Below, piece by piece: positions 1-6,591 of a stretch of 16,918 nt of DNA (its first letter is position 1; every line of letters begins with the position of its first letter). Below the pieces are notes generated by a model. It saw only the letters and a program-made list of their open reading frames with translations, searched no databases and was not told the DNA's origin. The position numbers and the translations under genes were made by a program. Source of the DNA: an uncultured Asticcacaulis sp. (GTDB lineage: Bacteria; Pseudomonadota; Alphaproteobacteria; Caulobacterales; Caulobacteraceae); assembly GCA_946480125.1 (NCBI GenBank), contig CAMLIY010000039.1:1-16918 (forward strand), in the 5' to 3' direction.

Positions 1-688
1 TCAGAAGCACTTTGCAGGCCGGGTTGAGCGCATGAAGGCGGTGCATGACCCAGCGCAGATCGGCTTCGGTTTCAGCCACGCTAAAATTATGGAAACGGTA
101 GGTTTCGCCATCGACCTGCGCCCCGACAACGCCCGGGCAGATGGGAAGAACGGCGCCGTCCGCCGTGGCCTGCCAGGCCTCGGTCAGGCCGAGGGTGAAA
201 ATAAAGACCTCACAGTTTTCGAACACATCGCGCACTGCGGCGAGATGGACTTCGCGGTCGTGCGCCACGTCTTCGGGCGATGCAAAGCCTTCAGCTTGAA
301 TATAGGGCCGGAAAGGATCGACATAGCGCCCGTCGGCCCGCTGCCAGGCCGTGTCGGCCGGTGTGAAAAGGCCATAGGCACGCTGTATAAGCTGCCTGAG
401 CTGCCTGACCGTATATATATTGCCGTAACGGGCTGAAAAGGTTCCGTAATTTTCATCAGGCACGTCAAGTGACGCTGGTCTCTGTTCGGCCACCATATAG
501 TTGAATCCCATCTCGCTCAGTGTGCGCGAAACGTGCTGGGCAAAACAGCTTCCGGCGGTGGCAACCTTGTCATTGCGACCGATGGAAAAACTGGCTCCGG
601 TCACCGGGTCGACATCCGTCGCCGCCTTGTCGGCAAAGCTGCGCCGCCAGAACTGATGGTCGGGCTTGCCACTGTAAGGATTATTCAT
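1..688 (-). CDS. GSCFA-domain protein, C-terminus beyond left edge
   Basis: The reverse strand is open from an ATG at 688 to the window edge, giving 229 residues with no stop. Residues 46-50 spell GSCFA, inside AGSCFAQHVSRTL, the signature that names the GSCFA family, proteins related to SGNH-fold esterases and acyltransferases. A later stretch (about residues 160-170, VFIFTLGLTEAW) fits the conserved core of that family. The start is supported by GGAA about eight bases upstream; an ATG five bases earlier is in another frame and meets a stop after four codons. There is no signal peptide, so a cytoplasmic location is likely. Members often sit in capsule or exopolysaccharide loci and their biochemical role is poorly known; hydrolysis or transfer of an acyl group on the glycan is a reasonable inference. 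The C-terminus is missing, so the full set of catalytic residues cannot be checked. It is divergent from the sulfotransferase gene. Confidence 0.88.
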   Translation of the reverse strand, partial: MNNPYSGKPDHQFWRRSFADKAATDVDPVTGASFSIGRNDKVATAGSCFAQHVSRTLSEMGFNYMVAEQRPASLDVPDENYGTFSARYGNIYTVRQLRQLIQRAYGLFTPADTAWQRADGRYVDPFRPYIQAEGFASPEDVAHDREVHLAAVRDVFENCEVFIFTLGLTEAWQATADGAVLPICPGVVGAQVDGETYRFHNFSVAETEADLRWVMHRLHALNPACKVLL

Positions 689-938
689 ACGTCATTCCAG
701 ATCGCTTGCATTTCCGTTGTCTCTTACATCGAATACCATCAGAACCCTAGAGCACATTTCGCTCTGACAGACGATAAGACAGGCCTTCCCAAGTTTAAGC
801 GCTCATGGTTCAGGCCTTACGGCACATGGCAGCCGACATGACCTTTTGCAACAGCGCGAGCATGTGACGTTAGCCGAGACCTGTTGCATAAAAGCGGTGA
901 ACTGGTTAAGGGGACTATGGGTTCTAAGGTTATTCCAA
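689..938. other. Divergent intergenic region, GSCFA gene / sulfotransferase gene
   Basis: These 250 bases separate two divergent genes and must hold the leftward promoter for the GSCFA gene and probably the rightward one for the sulfotransferase. A short hairpin, AGAGC at 749-753 pairing with GCTCT at 761-765, resembles the outer arms of the repeats at 4690 and 9019 but the rest of that element is not recognisable. AGGCCT occurs at 781 and again near 813. No convincing -35/-10 pair and no credible small gene were seen. Confidence 0.4.
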
Positions 939-1601
939 ATGATCATTTTGTGTGCAGGCACTGCCAGATCGGGCAGCACATGGCAATACAATGCGGTCCG
1001 TATCGTAGCACAAGCTAAATATGGAGACGCATATGGCGCCTGGATCGACACCTACGACGCTTCGAGGCCAGAGAGCGTGCATGTGATCAAGGTGCATAGC
1101 CCACTACAGGCCTTGACCATAAATCCCGATAAGATTGTGACCTGCTTCCGTGATCTACGCGATGTGGTTGCGTCGCTCAATCGAATGAAGTGGGCCGCAG
1201 ATACCTCTCAAGATACTCTAGCCGAAACCCTGGATAGTTATATCGCCACCCTGGCACATTGGCGCAAGCGGTCAGATTTTACCATGCGCTACGAAGATAT
1301 GAGGGCCGATCCGATCGCCATGCTGCAACACTTGAATGCGGCTTTAGAATTTCAGCTAACTCCCGAGGAGCTTGCAGCAGCTTTCACGAAATTGTCTGCT
1401 ATAGAGCCACCCTCCGGCGATCCCGCAGGTACTGCGGCAAACTTCGATCCAGACTCATTACTACATCAGGGGCACATTGGCGGCGACGGCGGGGCGCCTT
1501 TATCGGTCGAGGCCAAGGCATTTATCGAGGACCGTTACGCCGCCTGGCTGCAAGATCATGGCTATATTAAAGCCGATATTCATAAAACCCCGTATGGGTG
1601 A
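939..1601 (+). CDS. Sulfotransferase family protein (PAPS-dependent type)
   Basis: This 220-residue protein looks like a cytosolic-type sulfotransferase, which moves sulfate from PAPS to a hydroxyl, here probably on a sugar. Visible motifs are GTARSGSTW at residues 7-15 (5'-phosphosulfate-binding loop), VIKVHSP at 49-55 (the Lys-x-His seen near the active site in the family), FRDLRDVVASL at 70-80 (3'-phosphate-binding motif) and HQGHIGG at 176-182 in the C-terminal segment. The reading frame is open back to 846, but the ATG at 939 is preferred: it places the P-loop at the N-terminus as in relatives, and AAGG at 926-929 lies nine bases ahead. At 220 residues it is a compact member. It is followed 144 bases later by the exporter genes. 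The acceptor cannot be read from sequence; a polysaccharide or glycolipid is inferred from context. Confidence 0.85.
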   Translation: MIILCAGTARSGSTWQYNAVRIVAQAKYGDAYGAWIDTYDASRPESVHVIKVHSPLQALTINPDKIVTCFRDLRDVVASLNRMKWAADTSQDTLAETLDSYIATLAHWRKRSDFTMRYEDMRADPIAMLQHLNAALEFQLTPEELAAAFTKLSAIEPPSGDPAGTAANFDPDSLLHQGHIGGDGGAPLSVEAKAFIEDRYAAWLQDHGYIKADIHKTPYG

Positions 1602-1736
1602 CATTACAGGCTTTAGGGCGACATCGGCAGGCCTTCGCAAACGCCAAATTTATGCCGAGTGTGCATTGCATGACAACATAAACTGGTCTAACACGACGGA
1701 CGCCATGCGGTTTCCGCTTTTCTGAACCAAGTTTAT

Positions 1737-1740
1737 GAGG
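1737..1740 (+). promoter_or_regulatory. Ribosome binding site deciding a GTG start for the permease gene
   Basis: GAGG lies five bases before GTG at 1746. The next in-frame ATG is at about residue 38, inside the conserved N-terminal region, so the GTG is chosen. Confidence 0.7.
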
Positions 1741-1745
1741 ATAGT

Positions 1746-2537
1746 GTGCCTGCTTCGTTAGCTAAGTCTTTCAGCGACCTAAAAAAAGGCGCCTCTCTCT
1801 ACAACGTGTGGCTGTATCAAGCCTATCACGAAATCAGCGCAAAATATAAACACACCATGCTGGGCTCCCTTTGGATCGCCGGCAGCATGGTCACGACCTC
1901 TCTGGCCCTGTCGCTCGTATTCGGCATCATTCAGGGCCAGTCGCTGAAAGACATACTGCCCTTCGTCATGGGGGGCATCCTGACCTTCGGACTGGTCAGT
2001 TTCATTTTCAATGAAGGCCCGGAAGTTTTCCTGAGCGCTGCGGGCACAATTAAAAACCACGCCTACCCGTTTACCTATTTTATATTCGAAGGCGTATCGC
2101 GATCCTTCCTGACATTCCTGCATAATCTGGTCGTGTTTTATATCACGTTGGTTTGCGTCGGTAGTCTGCACGTCCCGAACTGGACGGTTATTTTTGGCCT
2201 GCCAATCCTCCTGGTCAGCATGTTCTTCTGGGGGGCGTTTTTCGGCATGATGGCCGCGCGTTTTCGTGACCTGCGTTTCATCATGCCCTACATATCCCAG
2301 CTCCTGTTTTTTACGGCTCCGATCTTCTGGAAGGCTGACGGCGTCAAGGGCGCGAAAGCCCTCTTCGTGGATCTCAACCCCGTATACGGACTGGTTGAAA
2401 TCGTTCGCTCGCCGCTATTAGGTAAAACGCCGCCTGAAATCTGCTGGATACAGGCCCTGCTCACCATGGTTGTCGGGGGCATAGTCTGGTTCGCAGTTTT
2501 CACCTCTTTCCGCCGCCGCATCCCATTCTGGGTTTAA
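1746..2537 (+). CDS. ABC-2 type polysaccharide export permease (Wzm/KpsM-like)
   Basis: This 263-residue integral inner-membrane protein has six predicted hydrophobic segments at roughly 41-62, 71-90, 115-138, 148-170, 180-196 and 235-254, the layout and length of Wzm/KpsM/TagG-type permeases. Family hallmarks are the N-terminal amphipathic segment with SLYNVWLYQAYHEI followed by YKHTMLGSLW, the motif RFRDLRFIMPY at 172-182 ahead of the fifth segment, and the C-terminal RRIPFWV, a typical ending of the family. With the ATPase encoded 24 bases downstream it would form the channel exporting a finished, lipid-linked glycan from cytoplasm to periplasm. Translation starts at GTG with GAGG five bases upstream. 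Which glycan it carries cannot be told from the permease alone. Confidence 0.93.
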   Translation: MPASLAKSFSDLKKGASLYNVWLYQAYHEISAKYKHTMLGSLWIAGSMVTTSLALSLVFGIIQGQSLKDILPFVMGGILTFGLVSFIFNEGPEVFLSAAGTIKNHAYPFTYFIFEGVSRSFLTFLHNLVVFYITLVCVGSLHVPNWTVIFGLPILLVSMFFWGAFFGMMAARFRDLRFIMPYISQLLFFTAPIFWKADGVKGAKALFVDLNPVYGLVEIVRSPLLGKTPPEICWIQALLTMVVGGIVWFAVFTSFRRRIPFWV

Positions 2538-2561
2538 GTACGAGCCGCCACGGTTAATCGC

Positions 2562-3314
2562 ATGTCCACCACCATTATCGATCTCAACGGGGTAGAGCTG
2601 TCCTACCCCATATATTCCATTCGCGCGAATTCGATTCGCAACACGATCGCCAATCTGGCGGTGGGTGGCAAGCTGCTGAAAGACGGGCAGGATATTATCC
2701 ATGTCCGGGCGCTGGAAAATATCAATTTCAGCCTTCATCAAGGCGACCGCCTCGGCATTATGGGGCATAATGGCGCTGGCAAGACCACGCTTCTCAAGGT
2801 GCTGGCCGGGGTCTATGAGCCCGACAAGGGCCGCGTTTTCGTCAGCGGCCGGGTGTCGTCGATGATCGACATCGGCCTCGGGCTGGATGCCGCCCTGACC
2901 GGGCGCGACAATATCCTCAATATGGGCCGGATGCGCGGCATTCCAACGAGAAAGGTTCTGGCCAGTATTCCAGAAATCGTCGATTTCTCGGAACTCGGCG
3001 GTTACGTGGATCTGCCCGTAAAGGCTTACAGCGCAGGGATGCAGGCGCGCCTCGTTTTCGCAGTGGCCACCAGCCTCGAACCCGATGTTCTGCTGCTTGA
3101 TGAATGGATCGGCGCAGGCGATGCCTCATTCCAGGACAGGGCGACGGCCCGGATGAACGACATATTGGCCCGTTCGCGCGTCATGGTTCTGGCGACTCAC
3201 AGCCGCGGCATGATTGAGTCGGTATGCAACAAGATACTGATCCTCGATGCTGGCAGGCAGGTCTTTTTCGGAGATGTCGGTGATTGGAATTTTGATACGC
3301 TGACGCCGAAATAA
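2562..3314 (+). CDS. ABC transporter ATP-binding protein, polysaccharide export (Wzt/KpsT-like)
   Basis: The 250-residue protein is a complete nucleotide-binding domain: Walker A GHNGAGKT at 68-75, signature YSAGMQARLVFA at 156-167 (the AGM version common to polysaccharide exporters), Walker B VLLLDEWI at 176-183 with Glu181 as catalytic base, and the H-loop histidine in ATHSRG near 213. The N-terminal extension of about 45 residues before the first strand is also typical of KpsT/Wzt/TagH. It ends shortly after the ATPase fold, so it has no C-terminal carbohydrate-binding domain of the Escherichia coli O9a Wzt type; chain termination is therefore unlikely to be sensed by this subunit. It pairs with the permease encoded immediately upstream; the gap is only 24 bases and the genes are surely co-transcribed. 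The ribosome binding site ahead of the ATG is weak. Confidence 0.94.
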   Translation: MSTTIIDLNGVELSYPIYSIRANSIRNTIANLAVGGKLLKDGQDIIHVRALENINFSLHQGDRLGIMGHNGAGKTTLLKVLAGVYEPDKGRVFVSGRVSSMIDIGLGLDAALTGRDNILNMGRMRGIPTRKVLASIPEIVDFSELGGYVDLPVKAYSAGMQARLVFAVATSLEPDVLLLDEWIGAGDASFQDRATARMNDILARSRVMVLATHSRGMIESVCNKILILDAGRQVFFGDVGDWNFDTLTPK

Positions 3315-3328
3315 CCTCGCGGGCATTG

Positions 3329-3359
3329 TGATCTGATAAGATCAGCGCACAGGTTTTTT
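3329..3359 (+). terminator. Weak candidate hairpin after the ATPase gene
   Basis: TGATCT (3329-3334) and AGATCA (3339-3344) form a perfect six-base stem with a GATA loop. A run of six T (3354-3359) follows but ten bases after the stem, so this is not a canonical intrinsic terminator. It lies in the 175-base gap before the next gene. Confidence 0.25.
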
Positions 3360-3489
3360 GTGATGCCTCATGGCGAAATGTGATGTCTGCTTTCAGGCAT
3401 GACAGCTAATTTTTTTGTTTTGATACGTATATTTTATCCAAACATGCGCCTCATCTTGTGGAACGCGCTTGAAATCGAATTGAAGACAT

Positions 3490-4665
3490 ATGTCCGGGCC
3501 ATACGCTTTCAAAAGCATAGAAGTCATCGCCCAAACGGCACAGGTTTCCAGCCAAAACGCAACCGGCGGCAGTTTTATCAATACGGATTATCACATTGCC
3601 TTCGACTGCTATGTGGAAAACCCGTCTCCGCAATATAATGCGGATTCCTTACTCAACATCCCCGGACAAGACAATACGCGCAATCTGTATCTGCACAATG
3701 TCTTCGCACCTGGCTTTCTGTCCAGCGGCATACTTAAGTTCAATGAGTATAGTTTTTTCGAAAACTGCGCCATGCCGATTAACATTGGCCGGCGTGAAGG
3801 CCTTATTGGCGAGCCCATAGGCTGGGGCATAGATTTTGCCACCTGGTATGCCGATCAACATGGCCTGGAGACAATCCTAGATCGTAGCCTGTCGCGCAAC
3901 TATATTGACCTTATGCTGGAGGAACTCCGCAAACATACCCTCTCCGGCCAGGCGGTGATCATGTCGGCACCCGGGCAGGAAATATATGGCCATTGGCTCC
4001 TGGACATCATTCCCAGACTACATGTTCTCAGCCTTGGTGATTTTGACGGATTGCCGATCTATTACAATAATATGCCGAAATGGGCAGATTATTTTCTTGG
4101 AGCGCTTGCGCTTGATCCGGCGCGCTTTCAGCCCCACCCGGCCCGCTTCTTCAAGGTCGAGGAAGCTATTGTCCCGACCGCGTCGAAGTCGGGATACCGG
4201 CTTGGCGAGACGTCACTGAAGGCAGCCTGGGCGCGCATTTTGCAAGCCTACAGTCCGCCGCCAATGGATAAGGCGCAACTCAGTCGTAAGGTGTTTTTCA
4301 GCCGCCGTCAGCTTGCCTTCAGCGCGCGCCGCAGCGTCCCCAATATAGCCGACATTGAAAACGCTCTCCGGGACAGGGGCTATGCGATTGTATTTCCTGA
4401 AACACTTTCCATCCCTGAGCAAATTCACATCATGCGTGAAGCGCGCGTCGTAATCGGCGAGGATGGCAGCGCCCTGCACAATATCATTTTCAGCCATCCG
4501 GGTATGCGGCTGGGCGTTTTATCCTGGCCGGAACGCACCAATCTCTGGCATATGGGCATATGTCAGATTCTGGGGCACAGCCTAGCCTATTGCGGCTTGC
4601 CAGATGCCGGTGAACCAATGAGTATAGACGTGCTGAATGATTTTGTGGATGCTCTTGAAGGCTGA
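3490..4665 (+). CDS. Glycosyltransferase family 61 protein
   Basis: A 391-residue protein whose C-terminal two thirds match the GT61 (DUF563) pattern: YGHWLLDIIPRL at 166-177 (the conserved His-Trp-x-x-Asp region), a basic FFSRRQ at 269-274, and GEDGSALHNIIF at 323-334 (the acidic Gly-x-Asp/Gly-Ser-x-His-Asn element), then VLSWPER. The first 150 residues are less conserved and may shape acceptor binding. No signal peptide or membrane segment is seen, so it should work in the cytoplasm, adding a sugar during glycan assembly; bacterial GT61 members are sugar-transferring enzymes of varied specificity, so donor and linkage are unknown. GAAG at 3482-3485 precedes the ATG. A strong hairpin follows the stop codon. 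Its base composition matches most neighbours, unlike the second GT61-like gene at 11456. Confidence 0.87.
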   Translation: MSGPYAFKSIEVIAQTAQVSSQNATGGSFINTDYHIAFDCYVENPSPQYNADSLLNIPGQDNTRNLYLHNVFAPGFLSSGILKFNEYSFFENCAMPINIGRREGLIGEPIGWGIDFATWYADQHGLETILDRSLSRNYIDLMLEELRKHTLSGQAVIMSAPGQEIYGHWLLDIIPRLHVLSLGDFDGLPIYYNNMPKWADYFLGALALDPARFQPHPARFFKVEEAIVPTASKSGYRLGETSLKAAWARILQAYSPPPMDKAQLSRKVFFSRRQLAFSARRSVPNIADIENALRDRGYAIVFPETLSIPEQIHIMREARVVIGEDGSALHNIIFSHPGMRLGVLSWPERTNLWHMGICQILGHSLAYCGLPDAGEPMSIDVLNDFVDALEG

Positions 4666-4689
4666 GGTCTGACGCGTCGCATGATTTTC

Positions 4690-4751
4690 ATTTAGAATGC
4701 TTTTCGATCTCATGAAATCAGATCGAAAAGCATTCTAAATTTTTGTTTTAT
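4690..4751 (+). terminator. Long perfect hairpin with T-rich tail after the GT61 gene
   Basis: The 21-base arm at 4690-4710 (starting ATTTAGAATGC) is exactly reverse-complementary to 4720-4740, with a nine-base loop CATGAAATC. A T-rich run (TTTTGTTTTA, 4741-4750) follows directly, so the structure should act as an intrinsic terminator on the plus strand and would also fold in transcripts from the minus strand. It forms the first half of the two-hairpin repeat described separately. Confidence 0.7.
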
Positions 4752-4801
4752 CGCTCTTCCATATCCAAAAAGTGGACCCACTTTTTGGGGAAACGCTCTA
4801 A
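4690..4801. repeat. Two-hairpin intergenic repeat element, copy 1
   Basis: The element has a first hairpin (4690-4740), a TTTTGTT linker and a second hairpin in which CCAAAAAGTGG (4765-4775) pairs with CCACTTTTTGG (4778-4788), extended by TTCC (4757-4760) with GGAA (4789-4792). It ends AAACGCTCTAA. Copy 2 near 9019 has the same order: hairpin, TTTTGTT linker, then CACTTTTTGGG and GCGCTC. This layout resembles dispersed palindromic repeats common between genes in alphaproteobacteria; the family assignment comes from memory, while the similarity of the two copies is directly visible. Confidence 0.7.
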
Positions 4802-4822
4802 CTCCTAGCTTGCAGAGGGCCT

Positions 4823-6550
4823 ATGCCTAACGGTAAAAAAACACCGGTTGTCATCCAGTTTTTTGACTGGTTCCACGAAAAGAGCTGGATCGAGGACAGC
4901 TTCCCCGATCAGCTTGACTGGGTCGCGATCGGTATTACTGGCAATGATCGTTCGTCGAAAGCTTTTTACAAGGCGCAATTTGATTATATCAGCAGCCTTG
5001 GCATCGACGGGATTGCCTGGGAATATAACCTTCGCGCCGACCTTACACCGACCCTGCCCTCTCCTGAAGCGCTCGCCGCCCTGGCCGAGAGTGGACTTAA
5101 GATTTGCCCGTTTCTGGACCTGGAAATCACCTTCAAAGTGCTCAACCAGTCACAGGAAACGATGAATGCAACCCTGACGGTTTCACAGGGCATAAGAGCC
5201 GACGATGCTACGGTGGAACTGGTGTCATCGCTATTGGCGCGTTTTTATACTCACGTTCCACAAGACCTATTGATGTGCGACGCCAAAGACAGACACATGA
5301 ACTTTGTCTTTGGTTACGGCTTTGAGCGCAGCTTTTCCGAGCCTCGGATATGGGACGAATTTGCCGTAAACCTCGTCCGTGAAATGTGTGTTTTCTCGAC
5401 CAGGCCCGTCTTCTACTGGACATTCACGAATGCGCCGTTTCTTGAACATTTGCTGCTGCATCACAGAGAAAATTTCTGCGCCTTCCATTTTGTTCTGGAT
5501 ACACCGCAGGCTCAGTTCGGCCACGACGTCGTCACCTGGAATTTCGGATTCGACAATCTGGGCGTGGCACAACGGGACGGCCTTGAACGCGTTATTCGTA
5601 ATGATCTGCGCTATTACAAGGAAATGGGCTGGCTGGCCGCGGCCAGCGATCCTTCGGTTATTTTCATTTATAGCTGGAATGAAGCCTTTGAAGGTTCGAT
5701 GCTGCTGCCCACCGAACAGTGGGGTGACACCAAGGCCCGGCTGGCAAAGGCATTTATCGCACGCCAGCGGTCAGGCGACACGGCGCCCCTGCCCGCAACG
5801 CTTCTGATCATCAATGATCTCAATGAAGCTCCTGAAGACTGGCACACGACCATCGTGCGTGAAACCATCTGGTATCCGCTGCGCCGCCTGGCGCCGCAAT
5901 CCGATGTCAGAACCGTCGCCGAAGCCCGCGACATGGATTTATCCTCCTATCGCTATGTGATCGATTTCAGCGTGCGTAAGGATGAAGGCCTGTCCCGCCG
6001 GCTATGCGATCTGGGCGATGATACCACCATTCTCTTCAGCCACGCCCGATCTGCTCTTGATGAAAGCTGTCTATGCGACGGCTTTGCCGATCACGCCCTG
6101 GCCTATAAGAATTTTGGCCAGACCTTGCCCATTTCCGGGACGGACCGAAATATCTTTATTCGTGATGACATGGTGGCTTACCATCCGTCCAGCCATTGCG
6201 GAGTATCGGCCTATGTCATGCACGAAAATGATGCCGTGCCCCTGATTGCCCGGGTGGGCAATCGTGTCTGGCTAAATGCCCTGACCAGCGAAGACGAAGC
6301 GCTGGGCATGGCCTTTTCAGTTCTGTATGGGCGCCGATTGGGCAATACGATACTCTACGGCGAAGGGCATGAATCGCAACGCCTCCTCGTCAAGGCACCG
6401 TCCGGTGACGTAGTCCAGATGAGCTTTCACCGCAAATCGGTAAATCTTTATTGGCCATTGCCGAAAGATATTCAACTGATCCAGCCGCCGCCAGGCGTGG
6501 ATGAAGCCCATATGCGTTTCATCCATGGACTTGATGCACCGGAATTTTAA
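4823..6550 (+). CDS. GH99/WbsX-like TIM-barrel glycan protein
   Basis: This 575-residue protein resembles the WbsX/GH99-like proteins found in O-antigen and exopolysaccharide loci. The N-terminal part (about 1-310) opens with VVIQFFDWFHEKSW, contains GIDGIAWEYN at 61-70, and ends with IYSWNEAFEGS at 282-292, equivalent to the WNEW.EG block near the end of the barrel with conserved Glu287 and Glu290. The remaining 260 residues form a separate alpha/beta part (about 325-575) of a kind reminiscent of the flavodoxin-like and beta-sandwich modules behind glycosidase barrels, but I cannot name it. No signal peptide is visible, so it would act in the cytoplasm, which is unusual for a hydrolase and suggests glycan trimming or a transferase role. 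GAGG at 4815-4818 precedes the ATG by four bases. The hairpin just upstream may separate it transcriptionally from the GT61 gene. Confidence 0.78.
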   Translation: MPNGKKTPVVIQFFDWFHEKSWIEDSFPDQLDWVAIGITGNDRSSKAFYKAQFDYISSLGIDGIAWEYNLRADLTPTLPSPEALAALAESGLKICPFLDLEITFKVLNQSQETMNATLTVSQGIRADDATVELVSSLLARFYTHVPQDLLMCDAKDRHMNFVFGYGFERSFSEPRIWDEFAVNLVREMCVFSTRPVFYWTFTNAPFLEHLLLHHRENFCAFHFVLDTPQAQFGHDVVTWNFGFDNLGVAQRDGLERVIRNDLRYYKEMGWLAAASDPSVIFIYSWNEAFEGSMLLPTEQWGDTKARLAKAFIARQRSGDTAPLPATLLIINDLNEAPEDWHTTIVRETIWYPLRRLAPQSDVRTVAEARDMDLSSYRYVIDFSVRKDEGLSRRLCDLGDDTTILFSHARSALDESCLCDGFADHALAYKNFGQTLPISGTDRNIFIRDDMVAYHPSSHCGVSAYVMHENDAVPLIARVGNRVWLNALTSEDEALGMAFSVLYGRRLGNTILYGEGHESQRLLVKAPSGDVVQMSFHRKSVNLYWPLPKDIQLIQPPPGVDEAHMRFIHGLDAPEF

Positions 6551-6591
6551 AACATATACCCCATATGGCTTAAAACAGAAGGCACTGTCCC

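Noticed and set aside
32..436. 134-codon open frame on the plus strand.
   Set aside because: It is antisense to the GSCFA-domain gene, whose reading shows a clear family motif; this frame has no motif or ribosome site.
749..765. AGAGC/GCTCT hairpin as a third copy of the two-hairpin repeat.
   Set aside because: Only the five-base outer arms fit; the linker and CACTTTTTGGG block are absent nearby.
846..938. 31-residue N-terminal extension of the sulfotransferase from a TTG start.
   Set aside because: ATG 939 has AAGG at proper distance and places the PAPS-binding loop at the usual N-terminal position; the extension has no family resemblance.
4690..4801. Insertion sequence ends or an attachment site.
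   Set aside because: No transposase or integrase frame is nearby, and a matching two-hairpin copy at 9019 points to a dispersed small repeat instead.
6551..6591. Terminator between the convergent GH-like and FkbH-like genes.
   Set aside because: Only a short CCATATGG palindrome is present; no stem with a T-run on either strand.
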